From positions 598,501 through 662,500 of the forward strand of contig NZ_KI911783.1 of assembly GCF_000515415.1 (NCBI RefSeq): 64,000 bases of DNA, given 5' to 3'. This stretch comes from Bradyrhizobium sp. WSM1417 (GTDB lineage Bacteria; Pseudomonadota; Alphaproteobacteria; Rhizobiales; Xanthobacteraceae). The position numbers and the translations under genes were made by a program. Below the pieces are notes generated by a model. It was not told the origin of the DNA and searched no databases. It saw only the letters and a program-made list of their open reading frames with translations. Numbering within the stretch: the first letter of the stretch is position 1; the number at the start of each line of letters is the position of its first letter. This document shows, in pieces, positions 41,835-53,388 of this stretch.

Positions 41835-43526
41835 TCAGGCCGCCGCTGTCGAGTCGCGCACCGTCCGGACCACGACCGACCGGAGCTGTTCGAGATTGGC
41901 CGCCATGCCGGCGATCGCCTGTCTGACCTCCGCGGCGCGCTCGTTCACGGAGGCGGCGTCGCGGCTGACATCACCGATCTTGGCCGAGACCTCCTTGGCC
42001 GCGGACGCCGATTCGGAGATCGACCGCGTGATCTCTCGCGTCGCCGCGTCCTGCTCTTCCATCGCGGCGGCAACCGAGGTGGCAACGCCGTCGATCTCGA
42101 CGATGTGACCTCCCATGGTTTCGACTGCATCGACTGCGGCCTGCGTCGAGGCCTGGATCTCGGCAATCAGCCGCGCGATCTCCTCGGTGGATTTGGCGGT
42201 TTGGTCGGAGAGGGATTTCACTTCCGCGGCGACCACCGCGAAGCCACGGCCGGCCTCCCCGGCGCGCGCCGCCTCGATGGTGGCGTTGAGTGCCAGCAGA
42301 TTGGTCTGGCCGGCGATGCCGCCGATGAGGTCGGAGACCTCGGCGATCTTCTTCACCGATCCGGCCAGCGTCTGGATGGTCGAGCGCGCCTGTTCCCGAC
42401 CGGCGACCGCCGATTTCGTCACCGTACTGGTCCGCGCGACCTGGGTTGCGATCTCGCGGATCGAAGCACTGAGTTCTTCAGCTGCGGCCGAGACAGTCTG
42501 CGAGCTGCCGAGAGCCTGGTTGGAGGCGGCTGCGACCGCCTGCGATTGTGTCGAGAGCGACCTTGCGATCTCGGACAGACTGGAGGCGGCACGCTCCACG
42601 CCTTGCGTTGCGGCGCTCGCGGTGTCGACCGAGCGGCCGGTCTCGCGCTCGACGGTTTCGGCCATCTGGTGCAGGGCCTCACGTTTGGCGAGCGCCGCCT
42701 CCTGCGCCTTCTGCAACTGCTCCTCGCGCAGGCGGGAATTCTCGACCGCCGCCTGCTTGAACACCAGGAGCGCGCCCGCCATCGAGCCGACCTCGTCCTG
42801 CCGGTGCGCGAAAGGAATGTCGGCGGCGAGATCGCCGGTCGCGAGCTTTTGCATCGTGCTGGTCATGCGCACGATCGGGCGCATCACGCCGAGGGCGACG
42901 CCGAGCAGGCCCGCCGCAATGAAGGCGAGGACGGCGGCGGAGACGCCGAGGAGGATATAAAGCATGGAGCTGTCGCGGTCCGCGGCCAGCTTCTCCATGT
43001 CGGCATTCTGCTTGTTGGCGCTCTCGACGATGCTGTCGATGATGGCGCGATGCGCGGTGTAGGCGTCCTTGAGCTGCGCGTAGGCGCGCTCGGAAGCGGC
43101 CGTGTCCTTGGCCTTGAGCGCGGGGAGGAGCTGGTCGGACAACAGCTTCCAGAATTTCTGCACCTCGACGTCGGATTTCGACACCAGGGCCGTCTTCAGG
43201 TCGGCCGAGAGGCTGGAGGTGACCCAGAATGCCTTGCGCTCGTCGTAATCCTTGCGGAGCTGGACCAGGCGTTCGCCATGAGCCGCCAGCTGGTCGGGCT
43301 CGCGCATGGCGAGCGTGGCCTCGAGGTAGGCCTCGATCACATATTCCGGCGGCGGCAGGATGTCGGCGATGAGATCGTTGCCCAGCTTGATGTCGGAATA
43401 GAGCGGGCCGCCGACCTTGAGCTCTTTCAAGGCGTAAAGGCTGGTGGAGACCACGGCGGTGAAACCGATCGCCAGAACGACGCCGAAAGCAATGATTGCG
43501 GAAGAAAGGGAAAGGCGAATTTTCAT
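41835..43526 (-). CDS. Transmembrane methyl-accepting chemotaxis protein
   Basis: From the ATG at 43526 the protein has 563 residues. Two membrane helices ([20 protein letters not shown] at about 10-30 and [25 protein letters not shown] at about 190-213) flank a periplasmic helical sensor domain of about 155 residues. A HAMP segment ([19 protein letters not shown]) follows, then the signalling domain with the hairpin tip region [20 protein letters not shown] and [19 protein letters not shown]. It should relay an extracellular signal to CheA. It lies among aromatic-degradation genes, so an aromatic or organic-acid attractant is a fair guess. Confidence 0.94.
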   Translation of the reverse strand: MKIRLSLSSAIIAFGVVLAIGFTAVVSTSLYALKELKVGGPLYSDIKLGNDLIADILPPPEYVIEAYLEATLAMREPDQLAAHGERLVQLRKDYDERKAFWVTSSLSADLKTALVSKSDVEVQKFWKLLSDQLLPALKAKDTAASERAYAQLKDAYTAHRAIIDSIVESANKQNADMEKLAADRDSSMLYILLGVSAAVLAFIAAGLLGVALGVMRPIVRMTSTMQKLATGDLAADIPFAHRQDEVGSMAGALLVFKQAAVENSRLREEQLQKAQEAALAKREALHQMAETVERETGRSVDTASAATQGVERAASSLSEIARSLSTQSQAVAAASNQALGSSQTVSAAAEELSASIREIATQVARTSTVTKSAVAGREQARSTIQTLAGSVKKIAEVSDLIGGIAGQTNLLALNATIEAARAGEAGRGFAVVAAEVKSLSDQTAKSTEEIARLIAEIQASTQAAVDAVETMGGHIVEIDGVATSVAAAMEEQDAATREITRSISESASAAKEVSAKIGDVSRDAASVNERAAEVRQAIAGMAANLEQLRSVVVRTVRDSTAAA

Positions 43527-43690
43527 GGAACAATCCAATGGGGCCGCGCCGAATCCCACGGACCCTAAAGGATTACGGTAAACACGGGATTGCATCGCGC
43601 GGAAATTGCATCGCGCGAACTCCGGAAAAATACGGGAAACGGCGTCAGGTGAACGGTTTCGGGCAGCGAAGCCTGGGTCCGTCCTCCGCT

Positions 43691-43727
43691 GTCGTCCGGG
43701 GTCGGCGCTCCGCCTGTCCGGGACGAC
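43691..43727. repeat. Short palindromic repeat fragment, GTCGTCCGGG type
   Basis: GTCGTCCGGGG and TCCGGGACGAC face each other across GTCGGCGCTCCGCC, forming a compact hairpin near the 3' end of pcaG. It looks like a reduced member of the GTCGTCC repeat family. Confidence 0.55.
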
Positions 43728-43734
43728 GCTGGAC

Positions 43735-44325
43735 TCACACGTCGAAAAACACCGTTTCGTTGTCGCCCTGAAGCCGCAGGTCGAGCCGGTACACCGGCTT
43801 GCCGGCCTCGCGCACGGCCGTCAGCGTGGCGCGACGGTCGGCGGGCACCACCGCCAGCACGGGATCGGCGGCATTGCCGGCCTCGTCGCTGAAATAGATG
43901 CGGGTATAGAGATGCCGCAGCATGCCGCGGCCGAACACCGCAAGCAGGATATGCGGTGCCTGCGGCTTGCCGTCGGGATCGGGCACCGCGCCCGGCTTGA
44001 CGGTTTCAAAGGAATAATTGCCGTCCTTGTCGGTGCCGCAGCGGGCAAAGCCACGGAAGCTCGCATTCGGCAGCGCGCGCTTGTCCTGCGGATCGGCAAA
44101 GCGCCCCTGCGCGTCGGCCTGCCAGATCTCCAGCATGACATCGGGCACGACGACGCCATCTCCGTCGAACACGCGGCCCTCGATCCGGACGCGATCGCCG
44201 GTGACGTCGGGCGTCAGGGTGGAGTTGGTAAACGCATCGTTCCAGGCATACTCGCCGGTCGGCGTCAAGCCATATTTGAAGAACGGGCCGACGGTCTGCG
44301 ACGGCGTGATCCCATTGTCCTGCAC
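43735..44325 (-). CDS. pcaG: Protocatechuate 3,4-dioxygenase alpha subunit
   Basis: A 196-residue intradiol dioxygenase subunit with the fold core [15 protein letters not shown] and the segment [20 protein letters not shown]. It opens [10 protein letters not shown], the typical PcaG start. The iron-binding Tyr/His set lies in the beta subunit, as usual. The start codon is GTG directly after the pcaH stop (TAA GTG), so translation is coupled. With PcaH it cleaves protocatechuate between the hydroxyls to beta-carboxy-cis,cis-muconate. Confidence 0.95.
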   Translation of the reverse strand: MQDNGITPSQTVGPFFKYGLTPTGEYAWNDAFTNSTLTPDVTGDRVRIEGRVFDGDGVVVPDVMLEIWQADAQGRFADPQDKRALPNASFRGFARCGTDKDGNYSFETVKPGAVPDPDGKPQAPHILLAVFGRGMLRHLYTRIYFSDEAGNAADPVLAVVPADRRATLTAVREAGKPVYRLDLRLQGDNETVFFDV

Positions 44326-45027
44326 TTAATGGTTCTCCATAGGGGTGGCGTTCTTGCCGCGCAGCACGATGTCAAAGCGGTAACACAGCGCCCATTCGGG
44401 CTGGGTGTTCTCGAGATCGAACGATGACACCATCCGCGCCCGCGCCTTTTCGTCCGGCACCGAATTGAAGATCGGATCGAACGGGAATAGCGGATCGGCC
44501 GGGAAGTACATCTGCGTCACGAGACGCGTGACGAAGGAATGGCCGAACACCGAGAGATGGATGTGTGCGGGACGCCAGGCGTTGTGATGATTGCCCCAAG
44601 GATAGGCGCCAGGCTTGATCGTGACAAAGCGATAGTAACCGGAGGCGTCGCTCACGGTGCGACCGGCGCCCGTAAAGTTCGGATCCAGCGGCGCCGGATG
44701 CTGGTCGCGGACGTGAACGTAACGGCCGCAGGAATTGGCCTGCCAGATCTCGACCAGCGAGTTCGGCACGCCGCGGCCGTCCTCGTCGCGCACATGGCCG
44801 TGCACAATGATGCGTTCGCCGAGCGGCTCGCCAGTGTGTTGGGTGGTGAGGTCGTTGTCGCCCTCGCGCACGGTCTCGTGGCCGTAGACCGGGCCGGTCA
44901 GCTCCGACAGCGTATGGCGCATCGGGATCAAGGGCTTGTTCGGCGCGCGCTTGATCGAGCTCTTGTACTCGGGCGACAGCGGCAACGGATGCGCCGTGTT
45001 GCTGTCGACGGGATAGATGAATGTCAT
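44326..45027 (-). CDS. pcaH: Protocatechuate 3,4-dioxygenase beta subunit
   Basis: From the ATG at 45027 the protein has 233 residues. It contains the iron ligands: Tyr in SCGRYVHVRDQ, Tyr in KPGAYPWGNH and the two His in RPAHIHLSVFG. Family features include the N-terminal PLIPMRHTLSELTGPVYG and NSLVEIWQAN. It forms the catalytic centre of protocatechuate 3,4-dioxygenase with PcaG. An AT-rich stretch (45076-45100, ATTATAGGATATAACTAATT) just upstream is the probable promoter region. The other intradiol dioxygenase gene lies 92 bases upstream in the same direction. Confidence 0.96.
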   Translation of the reverse strand: MTFIYPVDSNTAHPLPLSPEYKSSIKRAPNKPLIPMRHTLSELTGPVYGHETVREGDNDLTTQHTGEPLGERIIVHGHVRDEDGRGVPNSLVEIWQANSCGRYVHVRDQHPAPLDPNFTGAGRTVSDASGYYRFVTIKPGAYPWGNHHNAWRPAHIHLSVFGHSFVTRLVTQMYFPADPLFPFDPIFNSVPDEKARARMVSSFDLENTQPEWALCYRFDIVLRGKNATPMENH

Positions 45028-45119
45028 TGGCGAACTCCTCCCCCGGCCCTTTTCCGACCGGTCTACGCTTCCGCCAATCATTATAGGATATAACTAATTG
45101 GGGGAAGCGGCTTTGCGCC

Positions 45120-46013
45120 CTATTTGATCGGCGGACGCGGCAGGACGGCCTCGCCGGCTTCGAGCCGGTAGACATGGTCGAGCGAATACCAGGGCGTCGC
45201 GACGTCGCGCTCGGACGGATGTGGCGTGTCATGGCGCAGGAACTTGCCGATCAGCGCCTTGGTCACGCCGAACTGCACGTCGCTGTCGATATGCGGATCG
45301 GCGGGGTCGTAGACCTGCGAGATCAGCACCTTGAATCCGGGCTTGAAGACCAGCGCGTGCAGGTGCGCGGGACGATAGGGATGCCGGCTCTGCGCCTCCA
45401 GAAGGCGGCCGACCACTCCGTCGGTCGGAATGGGATAGCCGACCATCATCACGGAGCGGAAGGAGAAGCCTCCGTCCTGGTCGGTCGTAAACTTGCCGCG
45501 CAGGTTCATGTCGGCCTGCTCGGGGTCCTGGTTTTCATAGAGACCAACCGGCGACGCGTGCCAGACGTCGACCTCGGCGCCCGCAACGGGACGGCTGTCC
45601 TTGCCTACGACGCGGCCGTTGACGAACAGCGGCGCGCCTGGGGTCTCGGAGCGGACGATCGATCCGCCATTCTCCACCCGTGGCGAGTTCAACCGCCAGA
45701 ACGGTCCGAGCAGCGACTGGTCGGTCTCCGTGTTGCCCTCATCGCCATTGTTCAGCAGGCACACCAGCGGCGAGACGCCGAGCGAGCCTGCCATCAGCAC
45801 AACCTCGTTATGCGTGTCGGTCGAGAGCTTGCCGAGTTCGGCGATCACAGCCGTGGCGTCGCGGAATTCCTTCTCGGTCAGGCGAACGTCGCGAACAAAA
45901 CCGTGCAGATGCTTGACCAGGGAGACCATGATCTGGCGCAGGCGGGGATCGGATGTCCGCTCCATCACCGCCAATGCCGCGGCCGTGACGTCCTGCTCGC
46001 CCGCGATGATCAT
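45120..46013 (-). CDS. Intradiol ring-cleavage dioxygenase (catechol or hydroxyquinol 1,2-dioxygenase type)
   Basis: The 297-residue protein has the N-terminal helical dimerisation domain of catechol 1,2-dioxygenases (LRQIMVSLVKHLHGFVRDV, NEVVLMAGSLGVSPLVCLL) and a catalytic domain with iron ligands Tyr in VGLYENQD, Tyr in MVGYPIPTDG and His pair in RPAHLHALVF. Hydroxyquinol 1,2-dioxygenase is the closer match in feel (DQSLLGPFWR, GPF opening), but catechol is possible. It belongs to the cluster with pcaF upstream and pcaHG downstream. Confidence 0.9.
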   Translation of the reverse strand: MIIAGEQDVTAAALAVMERTSDPRLRQIMVSLVKHLHGFVRDVRLTEKEFRDATAVIAELGKLSTDTHNEVVLMAGSLGVSPLVCLLNNGDEGNTETDQSLLGPFWRLNSPRVENGGSIVRSETPGAPLFVNGRVVGKDSRPVAGAEVDVWHASPVGLYENQDPEQADMNLRGKFTTDQDGGFSFRSVMMVGYPIPTDGVVGRLLEAQSRHPYRPAHLHALVFKPGFKVLISQVYDPADPHIDSDVQFGVTKALIGKFLRHDTPHPSERDVATPWYSLDHVYRLEAGEAVLPRPPIK

Positions 46014-46031
46014 GGGCTACTTTCTCCCTGT

Positions 46032-46111
46032 CGTTCCGGGGCAGCCCGACAGGGCTGAACCCGGAATTTCGAGATCCCGGGTTCGGTGCAAATGCACCGC
46101 CCCGGGATGAC
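46032..46111. repeat. Dispersed palindromic repeat, CGTTCCGGGGC type
   Basis: The unit runs from CGTTCCGGGGCAGCCCGAC through AACCCGGAATTTCGAGAT to GCCCCGGGATGACG, with inner hairpins GAACCCGG/CCGGGTTC and GGTGCAAATGCACC. It lies between pcaF and the intradiol dioxygenase gene, both read on the minus strand, and so could affect relative expression. Confidence 0.72.
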
Positions 46112-46129
46112 GGAACGCTGCCCGTCCGG

Positions 46130-47338
<1,209 letters not shown>

Positions 47339-47554
47339 CGTTGTTCTCCCTGAATGCCGCGATCCGGCCTGAATTCTTCAATGTCGACGGAGTTTTAGGA
47401 GGGCGCCCGCGGCAGGTCAATTGACCGATACGCCCGTGTTCCGAGGGGGACGCGCGCGAGTTGCGCATGCCGCGGTGCGGACAACGTGGAAAACCTCTCC
47501 TCCGCGGCCAAAGCGATAGGAGCGCGGGGTGAAATTTTGTAGGTTGCGCCGCCC

Positions 47555-50293
47555 ATGACAATGCAACAACCGATCCCTGTACCGCCCCCTGACGATACGC
47601 CCGCGCCGCAGGCGGAAGCCGCCGCACGCGTCACGCCGATGATGGAACAGTACCTTGAAATCAAGGCGGCGCATCAGGGCCTCTTGCTGTTCTACCGGAT
47701 GGGCGACTTTTACGAGCTGTTCTTCGAGGACGCAGAGATCGCCTCCAGGACACTCGGCATCGTCCTGACCAAGCGCGGCAAACATCAGGGCGCCGATATC
47801 CCGATGTGCGGCGTGCCGGTCGAGCGCTCCGAGGATTATCTGCACCGGCTGATCACCGCCGGCCACCGGGTCGCAGTGTGCGAGCAGACCGAGGATCCCG
47901 CCGCCGCCAGGGCGCGCGGCAACAAGAGCGTCGTGCGCCGGGGCGTGGTGCGACTGGTCACACCGGGCACGCTGACCGAAGACACGCTGCTCGACGCGCG
48001 CGCCAACAATTACCTGCTGGCGCTGGCGCGCGCGCGCTCATCGGCGGGCGGTGACCGCTTTGGCCTCGCCTGGATCGACATCTCGACCGCCGAATTCATG
48101 GTGACGGAATGTTCGGGCGGCGAACTCGCCGCGACGCTCGCGCGCATCAATCCGAACGAGGTGATCGTCACTGACGCGCTCTATAACGATAGCGAGCTCG
48201 GACAGACCCTGCGCGAGCTGCCGGCGGTGACGCCGCTGACCCGCGACGTCTTCGACGGCGCCACCGCCGAGAAGCGGCTGTGCGACTATTTTGCCGTCGC
48301 AACCATGGACGGACTGTCGCAGCTCACGCGGCTGGAAGCCACTGCTGCCGCCGCTGCCGTCACCTATGTTGACCGCACCCAGGTCGGCAAGCATCCGCCG
48401 CTGTCGCCGCCAGCGCGTGAAGCCTCGGGCGCGACCATGGCGATCGATCCGGCGACGCGCGCCAATCTCGAACTGACGCGGACGCTGGCCGGAGAACGCC
48501 GCGGTTCGCTGCTCGATGCGATCGACTGCACGGTGACCTCGGCCGGCTCGCGCCTGCTGGCGCAGCGGCTTGCCGCGCCGCTGACCGATGCGACGGCGAT
48601 TGCGCGGCGGCTCGATGCCGTCGGCAGCTTCGTTGCCGACTCGGCCGCGCGCGAGGACATCCGCAGCATCCTGCGTGGCGCCCCGGACATGTCGCGGGCG
48701 CTGGCCCGTATATCCGTCGGCCGCGGCGGACCGCGCGACCTCGCCGGCCTGCGCGACGGCATCATCGCCGCCGACCAGGTGCTGACGCGGCTTGACGAAC
48801 TCGACCAGCCGCCGCAGGAGATCGCCGCGGTGACGGCGGCGCTGCAAAGGCCATCGCGCGAGCTCGCGGCGGAATTCGCCCGGGCGCTCGACGATCAACT
48901 GCCGCTGATCAAGCGGGACGGCGGGTTCGTTCGACAGGGCTATGAGCCTGCGCTGGACGAAACGCGAAACCTGCGCGACGCCTCGCGCCTGGTGGTGGCC
49001 TCGATGCAGGCGCGCTACGCCGACAACACGGGTGTGAAGGGTCTCAAGATCCGGCACAACAACGTGCTCGGCTATTTCGTCGAAGTCACCGCGCAGCACG
49101 GCGACAAGCTGATGTCGGCGCCGCTGAACGCGACCTTCATCCACCGCCAGACGCTGGCCGGCCAGGTCCGCTTCACCACCTCGGAGCTCGGAGAGATCGA
49201 AGCCAAGATCGCCAATGCCGGCGACCGCGCACTCGGGCTCGAGCTCGAGATTTTCGAGCGGCTCTGCGCCAAGGCGTTGGCAATCAGCGAGGAGCTGCGC
49301 GCCGCCGCCCATGCCTTTGCGCTGCTCGACGTCGCGACGTCGCTTGCCAAGCTGGCGATCGACGAGAACTATGTACGGCCCGAGGTGGACTCGTCTCTCG
49401 GCTTTGCGATCGAGGCCGGCCGTCATCCGGTGGTCGAGCAGGCCTTGAAGCGCAATGGCGAGCCATTCATCGCCAATGCCTGCGACCTCTCGCCGGGCCC
49501 TGCGCAAAAGTCCGGCCAGCTCTGGTTGCTCACCGGCCCAAATATGGCGGGTAAATCGACCTTCCTGCGCCAGAACGCGCTGATTGCGCTGCTTGCTCAA
49601 ATCGGCAGTTTCGTGCCGGCGACACGCGCGCGGATCGGCATCATCGACCGCCTGTTTTCGCGTGTCGGCGCCGCCGACGATCTCGCCCGCGGCCGTTCCA
49701 CCTTCATGGTCGAGATGGTCGAGACGGCTGCGATCCTGAACCAGGCCGGCGAGCGCGCGCTCGTGATCCTCGATGAAATCGGCCGCGGCACCGCGACCTT
49801 CGACGGCCTCTCGATCGCCTGGGCCGCGATCGAGCACCTGCACGAGAGCAATCGTTGCCGCACGCTGTTCGCGACGCATTACCACGAACTGACCGCGCTC
49901 TCCGCAAAGCTGCCCCGGATGTTCAACGCGACCGTGCGGGTGAAGGAATGGCAGGGCAACGTCGTGTTCCTGCACGAGGTATTGCCGGGTTCGGCCGATC
50001 GCTCCTACGGCATCCAGGTCGCCAAGCTCGCGGGCCTGCCGCCGGCCGTGATCACGCGCGCCAAATCGGTATTGGCGAAGCTGGAAGCCCAGGACCGCGG
50101 TCAGACCGCGCGCGCGCTCGCCGACGATCTGCCGCTGTTCGCAGTGCCCTCGCGCGCCGCCGCAGAAGCCGCCCCACCGAGCGCGGCCGAACTGCTGATG
50201 GACGCGCTGAAGGCGCTGCATCCGGACGAGATGTCGCCACGCGAAGCGCTCGATGCGCTGTATGCGTTGAAGGCCAAGCTGCCGAAGCAGTGA
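47555..50293 (+). CDS. mutS: DNA mismatch repair protein MutS
   Basis: The 912-residue protein has the mismatch-reading motif [14 protein letters not shown] with Phe-x-Glu near residue 55, the connector and lever domains, then the ATPase with Walker [14 protein letters not shown], the [13 protein letters not shown] segment, Walker [17 protein letters not shown] and the signature THYHEL. It recognises replication mismatches and recruits MutL, encoded elsewhere. The ATG at 47555 has a weak ribosome binding site; in-frame ATG codons follow two and about thirty residues on. It is divergent from pcaF and converges on a chemoreceptor across a repeat. Confidence 0.98.
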   Translation: MTMQQPIPVPPPDDTPAPQAEAAARVTPMMEQYLEIKAAHQGLLLFYRMGDFYELFFEDAEIASRTLGIVLTKRGKHQGADIPMCGVPVERSEDYLHRLITAGHRVAVCEQTEDPAAARARGNKSVVRRGVVRLVTPGTLTEDTLLDARANNYLLALARARSSAGGDRFGLAWIDISTAEFMVTECSGGELAATLARINPNEVIVTDALYNDSELGQTLRELPAVTPLTRDVFDGATAEKRLCDYFAVATMDGLSQLTRLEATAAAAAVTYVDRTQVGKHPPLSPPAREASGATMAIDPATRANLELTRTLAGERRGSLLDAIDCTVTSAGSRLLAQRLAAPLTDATAIARRLDAVGSFVADSAAREDIRSILRGAPDMSRALARISVGRGGPRDLAGLRDGIIAADQVLTRLDELDQPPQEIAAVTAALQRPSRELAAEFARALDDQLPLIKRDGGFVRQGYEPALDETRNLRDASRLVVASMQARYADNTGVKGLKIRHNNVLGYFVEVTAQHGDKLMSAPLNATFIHRQTLAGQVRFTTSELGEIEAKIANAGDRALGLELEIFERLCAKALAISEELRAAAHAFALLDVATSLAKLAIDENYVRPEVDSSLGFAIEAGRHPVVEQALKRNGEPFIANACDLSPGPAQKSGQLWLLTGPNMAGKSTFLRQNALIALLAQIGSFVPATRARIGIIDRLFSRVGAADDLARGRSTFMVEMVETAAILNQAGERALVILDEIGRGTATFDGLSIAWAAIEHLHESNRCRTLFATHYHELTALSAKLPRMFNATVRVKEWQGNVVFLHEVLPGSADRSYGIQVAKLAGLPPAVITRAKSVLAKLEAQDRGQTARALADDLPLFAVPSRAAAEAAPPSAAELLMDALKALHPDEMSPREALDALYALKAKLPKQ

Positions 50294-50300
50294 CGGTGCC

Positions 50301-50382
50301 GTAGGTGGTCAGCCGAAGGCGTAACCCACCACCTTTGCCATCGCGCGAGAAGTGGTGGCTTACGCTGCGCTAATCCACCTAC
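50301..50382. repeat. Palindromic repeat, GTAGGTGG type, between convergent genes
   Basis: GTAGGTGGTCAGCCGAAGGC and CTTACGCTGCGCTAATCCACCTAC form the outer arms; CCCACCACC and AGTGGTGG form an inner pair. It starts eight bases after the mutS stop and ends twelve bases before the chemoreceptor stop, a position suited to a bidirectional terminator. Confidence 0.72.
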
Positions 50383-50393
50383 GCTTCTGACCG

Positions 50394-52070
50394 CTATGCC
50401 CTCGCCGAGATCGCCGCTGCTTCCGCTGCAGCGCGCTGCATGCTGGTCGACATCTCGTTGGTCACGGTGCTTTGCTCTTCGATTGCCGCGGCCGTCGACG
50501 TCACATATTCGCTGACGTTGCTGATGGCCGTCTTGATCGAAGCCAGGGCGGTGACGACGTCTCCGGAGATGCCGTTGAGGCTGCCGATCTCCGCGCCGAT
50601 CTTGTCAGTGGCCTGCTTGGCTTGGTTGGCGAGGCTCTTGACCTCCGAGGCCACCACCGCAAAGCCCCGACCGGCTTCGCCGGCGCGGGCGGATTCGATG
50701 GTGGCGTTAAGGGCCAGGAGGTTGATCTGCCCGGTGATGTTGTTGATGAGCTCGACGATCCCGCTCATCGCCAGCGCCGCTTCAGTGAGGCGCTGAGCCT
50801 GGGCATCAGCGGACGCGACCTGCTCCACCGCGCTCATCGCGGTCTCGCGCGATTTGGTCATGGCCTCGGAAATCTCCCGCACCGAGGCGTTCAGCTCTTC
50901 CGATCCGGCGGCGACCGATTCCATCATGCCGCGGACGCGCTCGTTGCCCATGCGGACCAGCACCTGCTTCGTGACGTCGGTCGCATATTTCACGACCTTG
51001 AACGGCTTGCCGTTGAGATCCATGATCGGGTTGTAGGAGGCCTGGATATAGACCTCCCTGCCGCCCTTGCCGATGCGCTTGTATTCGGCCGCTTGGTACT
51101 GACCGCGGTTGAGCGCCGCCCAGAACTCGCGATAGCCATTGCCATCGCGCTCCGACGGCTCGACGAACATGCTGTGGTGCTTGCCCTTGATCTCCGCCAG
51201 CGAATAGCCGAGTGCGCCGAGGAAATTGGAGTTAGCGGTGATGATCGTGCCGTCCATGTTGAACTCGATCACGGCTTGCGCCTTGTCGATCGCCGCGATC
51301 TGGCCCGCAAGGTCGGCACTCTTGAGCTTCTGTTCAGTGACATCGGTCGCGAACTTCACCACCTTGGTGGGCCTGCCCTTCTCGTCGAAAACGGGATTGT
51401 ATGAGGCTTGGATCCAGACTTCCTTGGCGCCCTTGCCGATCCGCTTGTATTCGGCGGCCTGATATTCGCCGCGGTTGAGCGCGGCCCAGAACTCACGATA
51501 GGCCGGGCTTTCGCGTTCGACAGACGGAACGAACATGCTGTGATGTTTGCCCTGGATCTCGTTCATCGTGTAGCCGAGCGTACGCAGGAAATTCTCGTTG
51601 GCGGTGAGGACCGTGCCATCCATCGCGAACTCGATGACCGCCTGTGAGCGGTTCGCGGCCGCAACCTGCCCCCCGAAGTCGAGGTTCTGGAGGCGGATCG
51701 AGGCATCCGACCATTCCACGACAGTTCCGGCCCGGCTCCCGTCTTCGTTCTTCAGCGGTGTCGCGACGAGGTCGAATTTGTGGCCACCGACCTGGATCAT
51801 TGCGCGATGCACCGCGCTGAGGCTCGCCAGCATCTTGCGCTGATGCTGGGGATTCTTATGAAACACATCGATGTTGGTTCCAACGAGCGTGGCCACGTTG
51901 AAGTGGGGCAGTTCTTTCTTGAGGTCGGACTCAGCCGCGCGCAGCAGGTCTGTCACCGCGTCATTCATGTAGACGATGTTCAGGTCGTTGTCGGCCACCA
52001 TCAGGTTGGCGCTCACGGCCTTGGCAGCCATCATAACCAAAGCACCACTATTCGACTTGCGCTTGAACAT
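50394..52070 (-). CDS. Soluble PAS-domain methyl-accepting chemotaxis protein
   Basis: From the ATG at 52070 (GGAGAG upstream) the protein has 558 residues and no membrane helix. A divergent PAS domain (about 15-130) is followed by two near-duplicate PAS/PAC units with the shared strings [32 protein letters not shown] and IQASYNP. The methyl-accepting signal region follows: [16 protein letters not shown] and [20 protein letters not shown]. It is a cytoplasmic energy or redox type receptor similar to BdlA or Aer-like proteins. A heme or flavin ligand is possible but no diagnostic residue is clear. Confidence 0.93.
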   Translation of the reverse strand: MFKRKSNSGALVMMAAKAVSANLMVADNDLNIVYMNDAVTDLLRAAESDLKKELPHFNVATLVGTNIDVFHKNPQHQRKMLASLSAVHRAMIQVGGHKFDLVATPLKNEDGSRAGTVVEWSDASIRLQNLDFGGQVAAANRSQAVIEFAMDGTVLTANENFLRTLGYTMNEIQGKHHSMFVPSVERESPAYREFWAALNRGEYQAAEYKRIGKGAKEVWIQASYNPVFDEKGRPTKVVKFATDVTEQKLKSADLAGQIAAIDKAQAVIEFNMDGTIITANSNFLGALGYSLAEIKGKHHSMFVEPSERDGNGYREFWAALNRGQYQAAEYKRIGKGGREVYIQASYNPIMDLNGKPFKVVKYATDVTKQVLVRMGNERVRGMMESVAAGSEELNASVREISEAMTKSRETAMSAVEQVASADAQAQRLTEAALAMSGIVELINNITGQINLLALNATIESARAGEAGRGFAVVASEVKSLANQAKQATDKIGAEIGSLNGISGDVVTALASIKTAISNVSEYVTSTAAAIEEQSTVTNEMSTSMQRAAAEAAAISARA

Positions 52071-52428
52071 GGTCTCTCCAAATTGATCTGGTTGTGCTCG
52101 GTGCCACGGACCGATGGCCGATAAAAAAACGGCGGAGAACGCTAAACTGGACGCCAACAAGTCCAAGTATAGGACGCAAGCAGAAACAAACCGCTAACTA
52201 AGCTATCGAAAAATGGCACGCGCGAGTGATTGAAGAACGCTCGAAACAATCTGCACCGGCGCGCCGACGCATCGACAGATGAATGATCATTCAATGACTT
52301 AGCGGGGCGATGATGCCTAGCAAGAACGAAGAGCGCACTGCAAAGTGCAACTGCTGCCGCGCGTCAGCCCACCACCGTAGTACTGCGGGTGACTTCGGTT
52401 TCTGCAAAAAGTCTGCTTGACGATGCTG
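52071..52428. promoter_or_regulatory. Gap of 358 bases with chemoreceptor promoter and a 14-base palindrome
   Basis: This gap holds the upstream region of the chemoreceptor gene and the area beyond the stop of a convergently placed membrane-protein gene. TGAATGATCATTCA (52280-52293) is a perfect palindrome. The GC content falls slightly. I see no supported coding frame and no recognisable RNA gene. Confidence 0.45.
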
Positions 52429-53232
52429 TCAGGCCTCGTTGCCTCTAAGCTTCCGCCGGCCCCTCCACCACAGCGTCAGATTCCAGGTCACGCAAGTGCC
52501 AAGCGCAAGAGAGAGTCCGGCGGCGGAGCCGAACCACACGACCGCAACGTGCAACATGGCGATGGCCATTCCGAATCCGAGCAGGCCCCAAGCCGAATTG
52601 GCCAGCACCGCGGCGGTCGGCGGACCGCCGATGCGCGGATGCAGGATCACCATGATGCTGGAGAACACCACCGGATACAGCGCGATGATGCCGCTGATCC
52701 GGGGACCGACCCAACCCGAGGTCGAGACGACGATCGCGACCAGGGTCGCGACCAGTGCAGCCCGCATCGGCACGTCATACCAGCGCCGCGTCACCAGCGG
52801 CATCTTCACGTGGCGATAGCCCGCGAGCAGCGGAATGCAGATGCCGAACGCGATCAGATTGGCGGCGAGCCCGGCGGTGAGCGGCCAGTCGAACTGCTTG
52901 ATGATCGATGCGAACACGATCCAGACCGCGACCGCGCTTCCGCAACTCACCAGAAGGCTGCGCCGCTGTGCCAGCACCACATAGGTAACGCACATGAAGA
53001 TCGTCGCTGCATTGACCGGCAAGCTCGACAGAGCTCCCTGTGCGATGAAGGCGGCATCGTGGTCGAGCGCGAGAAAGACGTAGGACGGACCGGCGGAGAC
53101 CGGCAAGGTCGCGACCAGCGCGCCGATCACCGGCCCTGAACGCTCGGTGATGATCGACGCCGTCACGACGAACGCCGCCGCGATCATCATGCGCAGAACG
53201 AGGATGAGGATGAAGTGGAGCTCGGGGGACAT
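52429..53232 (-). CDS. Multi-pass membrane protein of unknown function
   Basis: A 267-residue protein with about eight hydrophobic segments (for example ILILVLRMMIAAAFVVTASI, GPVIGALVATLPVSAGPSYVFL, AAVLANSAWGLLGFGMAIAM and LHVAVVWFGSAAGLSLALG). The duplicated GALVATLPVS and ALYPVVFSSI pattern suggests two internal repeats, as in small transporter families. I do not recognise the family. It follows the chemoreceptor gene upstream region in the same strand sense and is separated from osmC by a palindromic repeat. Confidence 0.78.
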   Translation of the reverse strand: MSPELHFILILVLRMMIAAAFVVTASIITERSGPVIGALVATLPVSAGPSYVFLALDHDAAFIAQGALSSLPVNAATIFMCVTYVVLAQRRSLLVSCGSAVAVWIVFASIIKQFDWPLTAGLAANLIAFGICIPLLAGYRHVKMPLVTRRWYDVPMRAALVATLVAIVVSTSGWVGPRISGIIALYPVVFSSIMVILHPRIGGPPTAAVLANSAWGLLGFGMAIAMLHVAVVWFGSAAGLSLALGTCVTWNLTLWWRGRRKLRGNEA

Positions 53233-53239
53233 TTGTTTT

Positions 53240-53361
53240 GTCGTCCCGGCGAAGGCCGGGACCCATAACCACAGGCTTCCCTGTGTTAGACGAATGGCGG
53301 TTGTCAGTATCGCAAGACAATCAGCATCGGGATAATGGGTCCCGGCCTTCGCCGGGACGAC
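53240..53361. repeat. Dispersed palindromic repeat, GTCGTCCCGG type
   Basis: It starts GTCGTCCCGGCGAAGGCCGG and ends CCGGCCTTCGCCGGGACGAC, with AATGGGTCCCGG facing CCGGGACCCATA inside. This is a clean copy of the family seen at 2453, 23944 and 40521. It lies between two genes in the same orientation. Confidence 0.85.
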
Positions 53362-53388
53362 ACCGATTGTTGGAGTGCGGTCCGCGCC

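Noticed and set aside
41649..43568. A 639-codon plus-strand frame across the chemoreceptor gene
   Set aside because: It is antisense to a complete chemoreceptor and consists of repeated Arg/Gly/Asp-rich residues expected from GC skew.
48038..50221. A 727-codon open frame on the minus strand across mutS
   Set aside because: Antisense to mutS, with Arg/Gly-rich composition and no recognisable domain; mutS motifs on the plus strand are complete.
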